From positions 7,989,210 to 8,053,209 of the forward strand of contig JAQFVV010012422.1 of NCBI GenBank assembly GCA_028023455.1: 64,000 nt of DNA, in the 5' to 3' direction. Below the pieces are notes generated by a model. It searched no databases. It saw only the letters and a program-made list of their open reading frames with translations, and had not been told where the DNA came from. The stretch's first letter is position 1, and every line of letters begins with the position of its first letter. The stretch comes from Epiperipatus broadwayi. Its lineage: Eukaryota > Onychophora > Udeonychophora > Euonychophora > Peripatidae. Positions 10,946-23,734 of the stretch are shown here, piece by piece. The position numbers and the translations under genes were made by a program.

Positions 10946-13733
10946 ACCACAGTATAGATTGTATACTTGTATTTAAATATTATATATATAAACAAAATAC
11001 TCTAGAATACAATCTACAATAGTTAAAATACCAATATATAATCCTAAATAATAGCTAATGTCAGTTTACAGCACATATGCAATCCTGAGTAACATTTAAA
11101 AGATATTTTTAAAATGTATAATAAACATATATAAATTTAAATTACAATGTAAACAAAATTAAAAGAAAATATAGTTATTAAAAATAAATTGAGGTAGCAC
11201 ATTTAATCATTCACATCTATTCAAAAAATAATGTTAATAAAAAATTATATAGCAAAATGTCCAACTCTCTTCACATTTAATACACTGGATGGTATCCTTT
11301 TTCTTCATTAATTCATTCTTCCCTTAAAGAATCTTAATAACAGTCTTGCAATTGACAGTTTATAACATCTTTAGATATTTTGATGTTTTTAACTTTGTAT
11401 CAACATCAGAATCTTTACAGTTATCTGTATTTGCTGCTATTCATTTCAGATTCTTAGTTAAACTTTTTGAACTTCAAGTTTTTCACTTAAGACAAGTACT
11501 TTACAAATTTTTATAAATTCTATAAAACTTAACTTTATATTTAGGAAGATTTTATTATGAGAAATACTGTACCACATTAAATGTGGAAAGTGTAATAAAG
11601 TGAAGAATAAAATGTATATACTTTAAATGTAAACTGAACAAATATTAATAAATGTGGTTGAATGATTGTGTTCTCAGATAGAAAAAAGGTTGTGGCTATA
11701 TCTAATTTTTTTTTTATTAACATGTTTTGTTTATTTATATGATTTTTGGACAGTATATAATTGAAATAATTTATATTGAGTCAGTTCATATCGTGACTTC
11801 ATTATATACTTATTAATTCATTCAATAATAACTTTCTTTAAGAGAATATTAATTGGAAATGATGAACAGGTGAAATGATATACAAGTAAACAAAATGTAT
11901 ATAAAGAACCAAAGCAGGATTTTTTTATAATCATTGTTTACATTGATATGAAATATATGATAAAACACAAACACTAACTTTCTCATGATTATCAGAAAAA
12001 ACAATGAATTTTAGAAATAAAAAGACTAATAAGGAAAGATATAAAATTGTATATTGAATCAGTTAACCAGAGGCTACATCATACATGTAATTATGTTACT
12101 AGTTTTCCAAAAGACCATGTGACATTCAGGCACTCAAGTTGCAGTTTGTTTATTTACTTGATCAAACAGATTTTCTTCCATTTACTCAGATTATCCAATT
12201 AAGATTGTTAAAAATAAGCTGAGAAAGTCATGTGATGCTTTGTTTGTAGGATCCAATCAAAGTCCATAGTTATCAGCAAAAGTAGTTAAATAAGGGTTCT
12301 ATTTTACAGGGCCTTAAAACAGAAAAATATTGATTTGATTAAGGATCTAATAAGAAAGTGATTATTGTTCTTTTTAAAAAGAATACTGAAATAATACACA
12401 TGAGATATGACAATGCAGCTGTTATATTGTTAAAACATATATATATATATTGCGGTATACACACATCTTCATTTTGTCATTTTCTATGATTTATAAATTG
12501 CTAAATAAAGAGAACAATTCAAGATCAAATGTTTAATAAAAGTATGTTTGTTTAAAAAAAAAATTGGAATAAATGAATCATTTATTTATTGAAATTAAAA
12601 AAATATTTTTTATATCGATGATAACAATTCTTTATAAGTTTTGGAATAGCAGTAAACAAAATGGACTGTAAGTAGAAAGCCTACAAAAGAAAAAGGATAT
12701 GATGCCCCCTTCTATCTAATGTTTACAATTTAAAATGGAATGATTAACAACAAAATGCTATGCTGACTGCTAGGAGTCTAAAACAGAAAAATCCATTTAG
12801 ATTGTAGTATTGATGAAGGAAAACAATTAGGCAACATTTAATGATTAAAATGCCAATGGAAATTTACATATATGTGTGCTAGCATGAAGATGTCAAAAAA
12901 TGATGCAAGATAAGAAGGTTAAAATGAAGTTTTATGTGTAATAATATTAACAGATGCTTAAAGAAAATCTTATTTATTAACAACAGTTAAAATTATAATA
13001 ACATTTATAAATGTTTGTAAAATCTAAAATTAATAGTGTTAATTACAATGCAGTCTGGTTTGTCATCTGATAATTTAGATATCTTATTTAATAAAAATCA
13101 ATTAAAGTAAAAGGTCAATTAAAGCAATATTATTTGCCTAATTTTATTTAAAATTATAAATAACTTTATAAAATTATTACTTGGTTATTATATATATATA
13201 TATATTTTTGTAATAATATTAAAATTCGTCCATATATTTTATTTTTTCTTGTATGAAATAAATTTATAGTTAATCCTTTTTTGACTATATGTATTGATAA
13301 TTTTAATTATAAAAATATATGTCACATTTAATTATATTATGACAAGGATGAACTATAAATGAATTATAAATGCACATTATAGGATGTTAATTGCTGCTAT
13401 AAATTATTATTTGTTTTAACAACCACATATAAATTAATGTTTATCTTAATAAATTTATGTTGTTGTTATTAACAAAAGATGTTTTGATTTACTAAGGCAT
13501 GACTCATTATATAACTATTTTACCTTAGCCTATAGTATATTGTAGTTGATATTTCACTAATAAAACAATTAATAAATTTTCTTTTCTTTGCCAATCATGA
13601 GCATGCATGTGGATTCATTAGTGCTCTTTGCAAATTTATGAGTCCATTGTACATGTAGATATGAATTATTATAAAGCCATTTGTGATCAATTTATTTATT
13701 TATTCATTACAAAGAAATAGCTTGTATTATAAA
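10946..13733. other. 2.8-kb AT-rich stretch, nothing recognised
   Basis: Very AT-rich with short TA runs (for example near 12440 and 13190). No coding or repeat structure is supported. Confidence 0.35.
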
Positions 13734-13811
13734 TGTTATATATAAAGAACTCACAAATAAGCTCTTAACAAAGCTTGTTAAGAGCTTATTTGTGAGCTCT
13801 CTATATAACAT
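13734..13811. repeat. 78-bp near-perfect hairpin
   Basis: TGTTATATA through AAGCTCTTAA is mirrored around AAGCTT near 13772. The GAGCT and TTATATAACA wording recurs near family B-like tails at 14200 and 63300-63680, so it may be the collapsed remains of a related foldback. Confidence 0.6.
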
Positions 13812-13899
13812 TATTTATTCATTATATTTTAAATTAATCTAAATATGACATTTACTCAGTATATTTAGATTGTCCAAATATATAATACATAAGTGGAGA

Positions 13900-14280
13900 A
13901 AACCATTTGGTTCATAATTATATTTATCATAGGTAGTTATCCAAATATGTAATGCATTTAGTTCTCAGGCCAACCAGCACTACTCAGTCATAATATTTTC
14001 AGTACATTTGGGGTTACCTAATCTGAAGGCATTTACTGATAGTCAGTTCCATTCATATTACTTGTCTAGAGTGACGAGCAGTACTGTATATTATTTTATA
14101 TTATCATTTATAAATTTTATTCATTATTAAAATACTTTCCTTTGCATTTGGCTCATCCTACAAGGGAACATTACTACTCATGCTTGTTTGAGCTATTAGT
14201 GCGCTCTCTGTATTACATTTTTGTAAATACAAGCTTATAAAAGCAATGTTATGTTATATATGACTTGCTTTATTGATTAT
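13900..14280. repeat. Degraded family C and B-like repeat pieces
   Basis: At about 13970-14005 the minus strand reads ACTGAGTA, a stem-like GTGCTGGTTGGCC, then GAGAAC, a mutated form of the family C ribozyme region. At 14205-14270 a segment with TACAAGCTTATAAAAGC, then TATGACTTGCTTT, resembles the family B-type end seen near 63690-63730. Both are too decayed to give boundaries. Confidence 0.4.
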
Positions 14281-15700
14281 TAATATATAAATAAAATAGC
14301 TTTGGGATTAAAACTATTTTATTTACATCATATAACTGTGAAAACATTAAATATATATATATATAACTGTAAAGTGATCATAGCTTACGATATGAATTTG
14401 AAATAAAAGTAAATGCAACTTCCATTGATTTATGCCTAACCAATAGTCAAAAATCAATGATCCATAAAAATAAATAGAATGATACTAACTATTTTATAAC
14501 TGTGATGGTATTCAAGTTTAGTTTATTGACATTGTTACAAATCAAAGAGTGAAATCTATTTTAATTTGGTTTATGTACAGTGCAACTGCTCTGAAATCAC
14601 AATTTAACTATTTGAAGTGGTCATGTGATGTTATTTGAAAGATCAAAGGAACGTTTTAGTTTTAGCAACCCCAAATATCAAATGAGATATCAGTTTAATA
14701 AATGTAGCTATAAATGATCACAGCTTACAATATGAAATTGAAGTAATTGTACCTTTCATTGGGCTGTGCTTAACAAATGGAATGATACCCCCCCATTCTT
14801 TTAGCACTGATAATATTTAATACTTAGGATTTCATAAGAAATCTGAGCATCCAAAATGAACACAACTGGGTCATGAACCACAGATTTTTAGCTCCAGGAT
14901 TTCACACTTTACCACTGGACCAAATCATTTAGGTTAATTTTGTTATAATTATTTATGTTAATAAAACCTAAGCACATTTGAAAGACTAATTTGACACAAT
15001 TCAATTAGTAAGAAGTCAGTTATTAATCAAATTATAAATTAATCAATGATATATTGGACATATGTAATGATGAGAGCATAGTATTCAATGTGATAATTAT
15101 CCAAAAGTTCAAAACACTTGCTGAACAATAATAGAATTATACGAATATGAACAACTAGTTATCAAGTCAGTAAGTCATCAAAGTATATAACAGATAATTA
15201 TAATGATCAAATAATAAATTGAAAGTATGCTAGCCTTTCACATGCACAATTATAACTGAGACAGCCAATCAGATTTTAAACAAAAAGTTATTGCTGTTAG
15301 TTTCAAAAAGTTTGAGCATGAGAAATGACAGAGCTGAAATCATGATTCATGAATGTTGAGCACCTGAATCACTATTGCATCACTGGACTAAACCATAAAA
15401 TGAGAGGGTGACTATAATTTTGGGAAATTGAAAATTTCTCAACCAGACAGAATAGAATAAAATAAAAATTTGTAAAAACTGGACTCTTGATTAAAATTTC
15501 AAATACACAATATGTTGCTAAAAATAATTAAACTATTAATAATTTTTATTAGTAATTCATTAGACTAGAGATTATTTACTTAATAAATAATATTTCTGTA
15601 AGGTAACTTTCACTACACCACTTTCATGCAAAGTAAGCTTAGACTAGTTTCTGTTCACTTTTATACCTTGTGGAGGGGTAAACTTATAAACATATGACCA
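14281..15700. other. AT-rich stretch with a weak internal repeat
   Basis: Two segments (about 14370-14480 and 14700-14790) share GATCA.AGCTTAC.ATATGAA and following words, so an unnamed repeat is present twice. Nothing else is recognised. Confidence 0.4.
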
Positions 15701-15709
15701 AAGACGTGA

Positions 15710-15900
15710 AAAAGATGTATAACCCCCAAGATGCATATTTTGTGCTGAACCAGCCCTCATTAATTGGCCCAGATCACAATCTTTATCATTGTTCAGCATA
15801 TATATATATAGCCAATTACTACATTTTATTTGATAAGTGTCACACTTACCGACCTCACAATTTTGACACCACCCACTTGATGAAAGTATATTAATAATTT
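15710..15900 (-). repeat. Degraded family C copy
   Basis: The minus strand preserves CTGGGCCAATTAATGAGGGC, then TGGTTCAGCACAAAATATGC, aligned with the family C ribozyme segment. Both core boxes are altered. The downstream segment with AAGTGTCACACTTACC is shared with 20730 and 23805. Confidence 0.5.
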
Positions 15901-16440
15901 TTATTCATTATTCCTTAGAGATTATTTATTAAATAGTTACACCATGTTTTCTTATTGCAAAACATCAGCAATTAGTAATTATCATTTTTGTCATCTTCCT
16001 AATTGGCTCGAATGTTGGCATAACTTATCTAAGCTTATGAAAGTAATTAAGATATTATATAGTCAGAAAGCCTCCATGCAAAATTTGGAAAACAATGTTA
16101 GTGAACAAATGAGAACTTTTGTTCAAGAAAAAAATGTTTGCATTAAATATAATAGGAAAGAGATGCACTATTGGGGGGGAGGTCTGAAACTATTATGTTG
16201 CTCACCCTACTTTATGCAGTCAATAATTTCACAATTAAAATATATTATGATTCTGAAAATTATAATCGAACAGAACCAAAACTATGGGTGGATGTATTTC
16301 TTAAGAAAATTTTGCATTATCATATAACAGAAGTAAGTAAACAATGGTCAAAAAATTCCCAAGTCATTCACAAAAATAAATACACCATGAAAAAAAAATT
16401 ATTATGCTTTGCAAGATGACATTAATAATCTTAATTTTAA

Positions 16441-16803
16441 ACCACTAAACATCACATGACCAAAATGTATAACTGGTGAACTGGGTTCAGATCTATATGG
16501 CTATACAAGCAAATGGGTCTGGATTGAAAACATTGTTGTGTTTTCATTTTGGACTCATGGCTTTATAGTTAACTGAATAGGTAAAAGGTGGCTGCTGGAG
16601 GATTGCATTCTAAGATCTAAGTGCAGTGCTTTCAGATCCAAGGCTCCTCACTGATGAAAGCCACAAGCTAGAAACTAGTCTGGTCATATTGGATGAGTAG
16701 GCATTAGATAGATATTTTATGCACGAACCTTCTTGCATCCATTTATTACTCTGGCTTGTGCTGGGTGACACTATTGTATGAAGAGTTTTGCATTTGTTAT
16801 GAC
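16441..16803 (+). mobile_element. Family A element with 10-bp duplication
   Basis: It is flanked by CTTAATTTTA at 16430-16439 and 16804-16813. It starts ACCACTAAACATCACATGAC, then has the family's internal segment (GAACTGGGTTCAGATC), then the plus-strand arm with a hammerhead-like motif at about 16638-16697. The core CTGATGA and GAAAC and the upstream half of stem I (ATCCAAGGCTCCTCA) are kept; the downstream half is mutated (TGGTCA for TGGGGA). Stem II has an A-U pair where most copies have G-C. Confidence 0.85.
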
Positions 16804-17084
16804 CTTAATTTTAGTGTGCCTATAGTATTTGCAAGGATTAATGCTGAGGGCATATTTTTAAATAATTATATGAGCTACCTGGTAGTGAATTCATATAAAA
16901 ATGTTAATTTGCAGAAAGACTAAAAAATATCATGTCAAAAGCCAAAAAAAACGAACTATAGGTAAAAATGAACTGTAGAAAATAATCAGTAAATACTTAT
17001 TAGACAAGAGGTTTTAAGAGAAGATTAGCATCAGCTATTACATATTAGAGATGTCTGCCTATCCCTTGTATATGTATTTAATGG

Positions 17085-17475
17085 ATTATGTCCTGTACAT
17101 GAGGGGTCAGATTGACCTTAGGTCAACATGGGTGTGACAATAATCTCGGCCTCAGGGTGGCCTTTGAGGGCTCCATCGTCAGATTTTTAATTGGATGGAC
17201 AGTTGAAGAGTTGGAGTGTGGAGTAGACTGAAGCCTGTCCATTAAAGTGGGAAGATTTGCTATCTTAATATATATCTGAGCACTTGTAGCATATATGTGT
17301 AGAGATGGTAATCTGGACCAACTGATGATTGCTGGTTTAGCATGAAATACGTATATTGGTGATTATTTATCTCTTCAACATATGTGTGTTCAGGTGTATC
17401 AGTGTTGTGAGATAGTATGGAGAGTGGTGGGTCATGTGAAAGTCTGTGCTCATACCCTGTCTATTATATAATTAT
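17085..17475 (+). mobile_element. Family C element, single arm
   Basis: It aligns over about 390 bases with the reverse complement of the family C copy at 35930-36340, from TCCTGTACATGAGGGGTCAG to the tail. It carries a well-kept hammerhead-like motif at 17311-17368 and ends in the family tail. Boundaries are approximate. Confidence 0.7.
17311..17368 (+). ncRNA. Hammerhead ribozyme candidate, family C
   Basis: CTGATGA is at 17322-17328 and GAAA at 17344-17347. Stem II (17329-17343) pairs TGCTG with TAGCA around GTT, with the base pair next to the core lost. Stem III is ATA/TAT around CG (17347-17354) and ends at A17355, an allowed cleavage base. Stem I pairs CCAA (17318-17321) with TTGG (17356-17359), and an outer AATC/GATT pairing follows after a small internal loop. 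Folding was done by eye and activity is unknown. Confidence 0.65.
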
Positions 17476-18395
17476 GTTATTGACATAAGTGATAATTAAT
17501 ACAAACTTTCTTAAGTTAAACCTAAACAGTTTTGATATTGAGGTCCAGTGAAATGATTTAGAATAAATTTATAAGGACAACAGTAGAGAAAGATGGAATT
17601 CTTGATCACTTTCTTATATATTTCAACTTGAATTATATTTGTAATATTCTTTACTCAACAAATTGAATGCATTTGTAATCATAAAAACTTTGTTCAACTG
17701 CAACTTTCCTCAAAAAATTAAGGTCTGTTAAACTTGGCATTGTTTATATGCATGCTTGTCAAAAAGTTACAACCTTCTGTATCTAAATAATAACTGATAA
17801 TTTTTCTTGCCTTTATAAATAATTACAGTAACTATACTGGAATTGAATGAAACTTGTGACTATGCAAAACATCTTAATTTAGCTCTATATTCCTCTATTT
17901 AAATACAAATATTAATTTAAGCTGCAATGATTTTTTATCAGATGTTATTAAAACTTTTATAAATATATTATAATTCTTAGTATCTTATTATTGTAAAGAA
18001 TACATTGAAATTTATAATGGAGATCTAAATACTGATATGTTTAGAAGAAATTGTATTAAGGGCGTAAGTATAGGCAAACTACTGTTAACGATAGTCAAAT
18101 ATCGTCGTTTATTATTATCTATCTTAGACAGACAATTTAATATACATGTATGTAGTTATTTAAAATGTTTGAAACATCAAATGGAATACATGATATTTTT
18201 CCCTCATATAGGACTTTTTTTTTTTAATTTTAGAGTAAAAAAAATAGTCGCGCATTCTACATTTGTAGTACATGACTTTCTTTGTAGTATTGTTTTTATT
18301 TTCTTTTTACTATTATAGATCAATTCTTTATAAATTTTTATATTAAATTTATTTAAAAAAACCTGAAATTTTTACTGCAAAAAATTGTGCACATT
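17476..18395. other. AT-rich stretch, nothing recognised
   Basis: No supported feature. The longest frames have no recognisable protein motif. Confidence 0.35.
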
Positions 18396-18399
18396 TTAT

Positions 18400-18500
18400 G
18401 TGTATACGCTTGGTAAAAGGAGGTTGCCATGACAACAGTTTGAAATTGTTGATTATTATTGATATTACGATTGTCTTGACTGGTTTTAATGATATATATA
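18400..18500 (-). repeat. Family D fragment
   Basis: The wording AAAGGAGGTTGCC, GACAACAGTTTGAAATTG and TTATTGATATT recurs, inverted or direct, at 28245-28800 and 60545-60680. It is an unnamed interspersed repeat with no coding capacity. Confidence 0.6.
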
Positions 18501-18564
18501 TATGACCTTGTGATTGCATATCTATTGCCAGAAGATTCTTATTATGATAACAAAAAAAATCCAT

Positions 18565-20589
18565 TATATTAGGTTAAAAGAACAATTCTAAATGGATCAA
18601 AAAGAAATCATCTATGTTTTGGAATGAAAGTGAAAGCAACCACCTCCCTCTAATTATTAATATTTAAGTGGCAATGAGGCTTCCAAATGCAATATTTTTC
18701 TGAGGGATATTCTGCTTTTCAAAACTTTATACCAGAGAGTAATGACATGATAGTAACATTTTATCCTTAATATGCAATTTGTATGAAGTGCATTAACCGT
18801 GCCCAGGATTTAGCTTTTAAAAAAGGTGGATTTTAGATTTGGGTATGTCTTTTGGGGAGCTGAGAATTCTATAAGCAATCTTAGAATTTTTCAAGTACTG
18901 ACTATAATCAGTCTTGTTAGGCATCTAATTTTGGTCAGTAAATAGATATCTATCCATTAAGAATGAATATCCCAGGATCATCTCAATAAGATTCAAAGCA
19001 TTAATCATAAAACATAGATAATGGTATTATGATGCACTGAAGTTGATATTCATCTAGGAAGGTAAGCCATGATTTAATTTTTTTATTAAGGTGTTAGTCC
19101 AAATACTGACTGAAACTTTCTTACATCAATAAATTTTCAACAGTTTGTTTTGGTCATTATTGCTTTTAATATCAGTGACTTTGTAGAATTAATCTTTGAA
19201 GATGAAATGAGGTCTATCATTTGGCTATTTATCAAGTGGCTTTTTCTTTATCATTTCTCTGAATAAATTGAAGGTCTGATAGTACATGGGTCACCCATTT
19301 TAACTTTTGGTCCTAATATGAGAGACAATTTTTTTTTCTTCTATACTATCAATTGATTTTTTTCTCTATCCAATTTATCTTTTTCACTTTTTTTTCAATC
19401 TTTCACATCTGTAAAGCATCCAATCTCTGATTATAATAAATTTAAAAAATCTAAGTTGTTTTTCCAGGTAGGGAAAATGTAGGACTTCATAATTCTGTAG
19501 AGTTAAAAATCTAATGACTTTATAATCAGAAATGCTTGCTTTAATTAGTAGAAATAAGTATGCTAATCGAATACAATAGCTGAAGAAATATTTAAAACGT
19601 TTTTGGTTAGGCATCAACAACTAACCCTGTGAATCATCTGATATTAATCTGCAAAGACTACAATCCTATCTGATTCCACCTGTATGAATATTGTTTTTTA
19701 AGATATAAATTTGTGGAGTTGAGGTTAGGCATAACAATGTGCATTGTCTCTATATTTATGGTTAAATGGAAAAAAGGAGGATGATAAATGAAGATATGTA
19801 GCTTTGATATTAATTTACATCATACATGCTCTTGAAAGTAGATGTGGTAATAATTATTCACCTGCTGAGAAATATATGATGACAAATAAGCTTAACACCT
19901 GTGGTGGTATGATTATAGAGAAGATTAGTGAATTGCAATGATTTTTTATATTTAGTACAACAACTCTGATTTGATCAGCCCAGATTAAGCTGGACCTTAT
20001 GTCCTTTAGCTAATAATAGCCAAATATCCATTTACTAACCAATAATCGAATGGTTTTCTGGGTTAGTTAGATGGAAAAAGCATCTCTACATTTGTTGGAA
20101 AAATCTTCAGATTTTGAAAAAGTTTCAAACTCCATTTGAATTTCAAATTTAGATATGGATAAAGCAGAAAGTTGCACTGAACATTACAACTGATGAAAAA
20201 TACAAGATCACTCGTGTGTGTGTGAGAGGCTGGGAAATTATAGTGAAAAATTATATTCAGAATATTGCATTTGTAATTTATTAATTAGATCTAGATAAGT
20301 AACATAACTAATTAGTTTATCAAAGAATTGCAGATAATTAAAACATATTTGAAATAGCCCTGGTTTATTAAATAAAATATTTATATCATTTTTGCAATAT
20401 TATCACAATCATTCATCAACCCAGAAATCAGATCGATCTCTCAGATTATAGATACATTAGAAACATACACTTTGTCAAGCAATTCATATAGCATAAATGA
20501 CATTTCAATTTCATATACATATTATAGCCTAAGCTTAATTATATATATTGTTAATTACAATTCTATCATCTAAATATATAATCAATGAT
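18565..20589. other. 2-kb AT-rich stretch, nothing recognised
   Basis: No gene, family or RNA is supported. Confidence 0.35.
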
Positions 20590-20888
20590 ATGTGAAAAGG
20601 ATTAATTATACCCAAGATGTGCATTTCATGCTGAATCAGCACTTACCAGTTGGTCCAGATCACAATCTCTTATACATACCTCCATCATTTGTTCAGTATT
20701 TATCTAGATAGAAAATTACTATAATTTACTTGATAAGTTTCAAATTTTCTGCAGTACAACAATATAAACAACTAATGAAAATATGTTAATAACAGCACTA
20801 ACCCTTCATCAATATAGATATTATTACTAGCTCAAATAAGTTTTTTTTAAGTCTTATTTAATGAATAATGTATCACAGTGGCATAGAG

Positions 20889-21361
20889 CAGGGGTGGGAA
20901 ATTGTTTTGGTTCAGGGGCCACAGATGTTGGCAGAGAGCTGCATCAGGTGCCACTTTGTGGAAGCACAGGTTAGTGGATGGCCATACCTTTTTTCATGAA
21001 ACAATAAACACACTGCTTTATTCCCGGTATTACCAAAGAAATATTTGTTTATCCATTCTTCATCAAACACATGACATTCATCACCGATTTTACATTTCTT
21101 CAGAGGGTTCATGGTTTCAGTAAAGTTGAAAATGCATATATTTGCTAATGCAAAGACAAAATTAAAATTAACCAGATCAACTGGAAAAACACTGCACATC
21201 GTATCTACACTGCATATGTGTATTGATGTGGTCAGCCTAGTGGAAAATGTGAGATGAATCTTTGGTTGCACATGGAAGGAAATCTCAGTTCAAGGCAAAT
21301 TTTTCTGATTGTCTTGGTGGGCCACATAAAAACATATTGGGCCGCTATTTTCCCACCCCTT
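20889..21361 (-). mobile_element. hAT transposon relic with BED-finger fragment
   Basis: The ends are CAGGGGTGGGAAA on the left and the inverse, TTTTCCCACCCCTT, on the right. GCATAGAG (20881-20888) and GTATAGAG (21362-21369) match at 7 of 8 bases, the duplication length of hAT elements. A minus-strand open frame (21271 to 20912) contains DEEWINKYFFGNTGNKAVCL, which resembles the start of the BED-type zinc finger of hAT transposase-like proteins such as the GTF2IRD2 type. The second half of the finger and the catalytic domain are missing, so it is a non-autonomous derivative. It inserted into an existing family C foldback. Confidence 0.8.
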
Positions 21362-21746
21362 GTATAGAGGTATCAACACCTGATTTCTCTGTCCATATTA
21401 ACAGTTTTAATAAGCTTCACAGTTTTTACAGAGTGTATAATCATTGTACTATATTCAGAGGATCAAAGTAGAGCCTTAGTTTTAATAACCTCAAAGAAAT
21501 CAGATGTTAATATCTTTATGCCACTGCAGATACATTATCCATAAAATAAGACTTAAAAAAACTTAAATGAGCTAGTGATAATTTCTAGGTTGATAAATGA
21601 TTAGTAAAGTTATTAGTATATTTAAATTAGAGTGGTTTATATTAATGTTGTTACTGCAGAAAATTTGAAACTTGTCAATTAAACTATAGTAATTTGCTAT
21701 CTAGATAAATACTGAACAAATGATATAGGTATGTGTAGGAGATTAT

Positions 21747-21803
21747 GATCTGGACCAACTGATGAGTGCTGGTTCAGTATGAAATGCATATCTTGGAAAT
21801 CAT
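21747..21803 (+). ncRNA. Hammerhead ribozyme candidate, family C (best copy)
   Basis: CTGATGA is at 21759-21765 and GAAA at 21781-21784. Stem II pairs GTGCTG (21766-21771) with CAGTAT (21775-21780) around a GTT loop, using two G-U pairs. Stem III is ATG/TAT (21784-21786 with 21789-21791) around CA, and the predicted cleavage follows C21792. Stem I pairs CCAA (21755-21758) with TTGG (21793-21796), then GAT with ATC beyond an internal loop, as in natural type I hammerheads. It lies in the right arm of a foldback. Activity is not known. Confidence 0.7.
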
Positions 21804-21840
21804 TTATCCTTTTCATATGTCTTTAATCATATGTTTCAGT

Positions 21841-23199
21841 AATCTGTGATAGAATTGTAATTAATAAAAATATATATAAAGCTTAGGGTTTCCCTTGAAA
21901 TAATGTGTATATGAAGTTGAAATGTCACATGTGCTATATGAATTGGTCTGAGAAGTTGGTCTGATTTCTGGGCTGATGGATGGTTGTGATTGGGTTGCAA
22001 GCATGATATAACCATTGGACGCTTCAGTTATTTCCGGTTCTGTTACAAATAATCCGAGTTATTTACTTATTTAAATAAATATTTCTGAATAAGTCAAGAT
22101 TTTTCTTTTAGGTAAATAGTCAATTCAGCTAAGTTTTAGCTTAATCGAATGAATGCACATGAATGATTGATTATACGGGGATAAAATGAATGGCTTTAGG
22201 CATTGGTGGAGGGTAATAATTCCTCAATAGAATGCGAACCCATGGTTATTTTTATCTATTCAAATTTTAATTCATAAAACTTTAATATTTAATTGCTTTC
22301 TATGACCTAGCCAATATGTTGACAGGGGCAAAGTTATTGTATTACTCATAGATTACTTTCTTGATATTTCTAACTCAATCTTTTTATTTCAAGCAAGAAT
22401 ATTTTGTAGCGGAGAATGTTTATTAAATTTTATTTATAACTACAAATCATTTATGATTCTATTATAAGAAGCTTTATACAAAATATTAATCTTCAGCCAT
22501 GGTTTACTGCAATTAGTAAATTACTTCCTTTAAAAGAATAAGTAGATGATTGCTTTTAAAAATTTAATTAATTCTTATTTCTTGTTTTAAATACTTGACA
22601 CCATACACTACTTGTTTAACAATCGATAATTGTTAAGATAATAATCTTATTTCAGCAGATATGTTACCTAGTTTAATCGTGATTTAAATACTAATTTCGA
22701 AATTGGGTAAAGCAAACGTTATTCTTTGTCATTATTTAAGCTCTAAAAAAATTAATATTATAGTAATATTCTTTCTTTTGTTTTTTTTTTTTTAAAAAAA
22801 GAATTCAATTAATTATTTTTGACAAGTGTTTGCTTCATTGTGTTTTCATTGATTTTTTTTGTTTGTGGGGGAAATGATTACGAAATTTTTTTTGCAAAGA
22901 ATACTATGATCAAACGATAATTTTTTAAATTTTCCACTACTTTATAATCTTTAATAAAAAAATTCCTTTAGCATCTTAATTCCAAAATATATACAGTAAT
23001 ATCAATGTAATGAGGTCATTACTTCTCTGATGAATAAGTAAGGGGAGGGGGCAATGTCATTCTGATTTATAATTTGATATACAAGTCTCAATAGTTTTGC
23101 TGTTATATCATTCTGCTGAGATAATATATTAAGAATTATTACAAATCATTTATTAAGAGAGAATAAGAAAATAAATAAATTAAATGCTATGTGTGGATT
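21841..23199. other. AT-rich stretch, nothing recognised
   Basis: No supported feature in about 1.35 kb. Confidence 0.35.
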
Positions 23200-23535
23200 G
23201 TTTTGCTACATGGTTGTGAAACATCGCCTTTAAGTAATAAAATTAGGAACCGATTAAAAGTCTTTTAGATGTAACCATGAAGAAGGATGGAAAAAATCAG
23301 TTGGATAAACTGGATTGGACATATGTTAAGAATAAAGTATAATTTAATGAAAGATGTTTTAGAGAGAATGGTGAATGAAAACAGGAAGAAAAAAATGGTA
23401 AAGATTGACATTGCTTGGATGATATAAGAAATGGGAAGAGTTGTGTGGAATTGAAGAGCTGGACAATAAAGAGAAGAGAATGACAAAATGGATGAATTGG
23501 TGATGGGATTGCTGTCTCTGGACCTGATTGATTGA
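23200..23535 (+). pseudogene. LINE C-terminal fragment
   Basis: Broken plus-strand frames read LLHGCETSPLSNKIRNRL and then a region with DIRNGKSCVELKSWT, close in pattern to the YGCETW...DDIKEGR..EELK tail after the polymerase domain of many LINE proteins. Stops and frameshifts are frequent. Open frames on the minus strand here are shadows of this relic. Confidence 0.55.
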
Positions 23536-23734
23536 TATCATTATTAGACCAGATATAAACTTTAATCTCAGTTAAAGGTGAATGAATCTGTTATTTAATT
23601 AAACAAAACCATATTAAATAATTCAACTTTGTATTTTTCTTTTTTCCATGGGTCATATAATCCGAAACACATTCTTGAAACATAAACAAAAATAACTGAA
23701 GTACATACTAAAGCAACATTATTCAATTAATTCA

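Larger units (their letters stand above)
20590..21840. mobile_element. Family C foldback element split by a hAT relic
   Basis: The left arm (about 20590-20888) is mirrored by the right arm (about 21510-21840), with an inner mirrored segment (GGTATCAACACCTGATTTCT near 21368 against AGAAATCAGATGTTAATATC near 21497). The minus-strand ribozyme-like motif in the left arm (about 20607-20670) has a mutated core (CTGGTAA). The right arm motif at 21747-21803 is well kept. Removing the hAT insertion (20889-21361) and one duplication joins the two parts into one continuous palindrome. Confidence 0.8.

Noticed and set aside
13734-13811. Bacterial-type terminator or attachment site
   Set aside because: Context is animal nuclear DNA, and the hairpin resembles other foldback repeat remains.
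20912-21271. Host zinc-finger gene
   Set aside because: The frame lies inside transposon ends with a target duplication and holds only the start of a BED finger.
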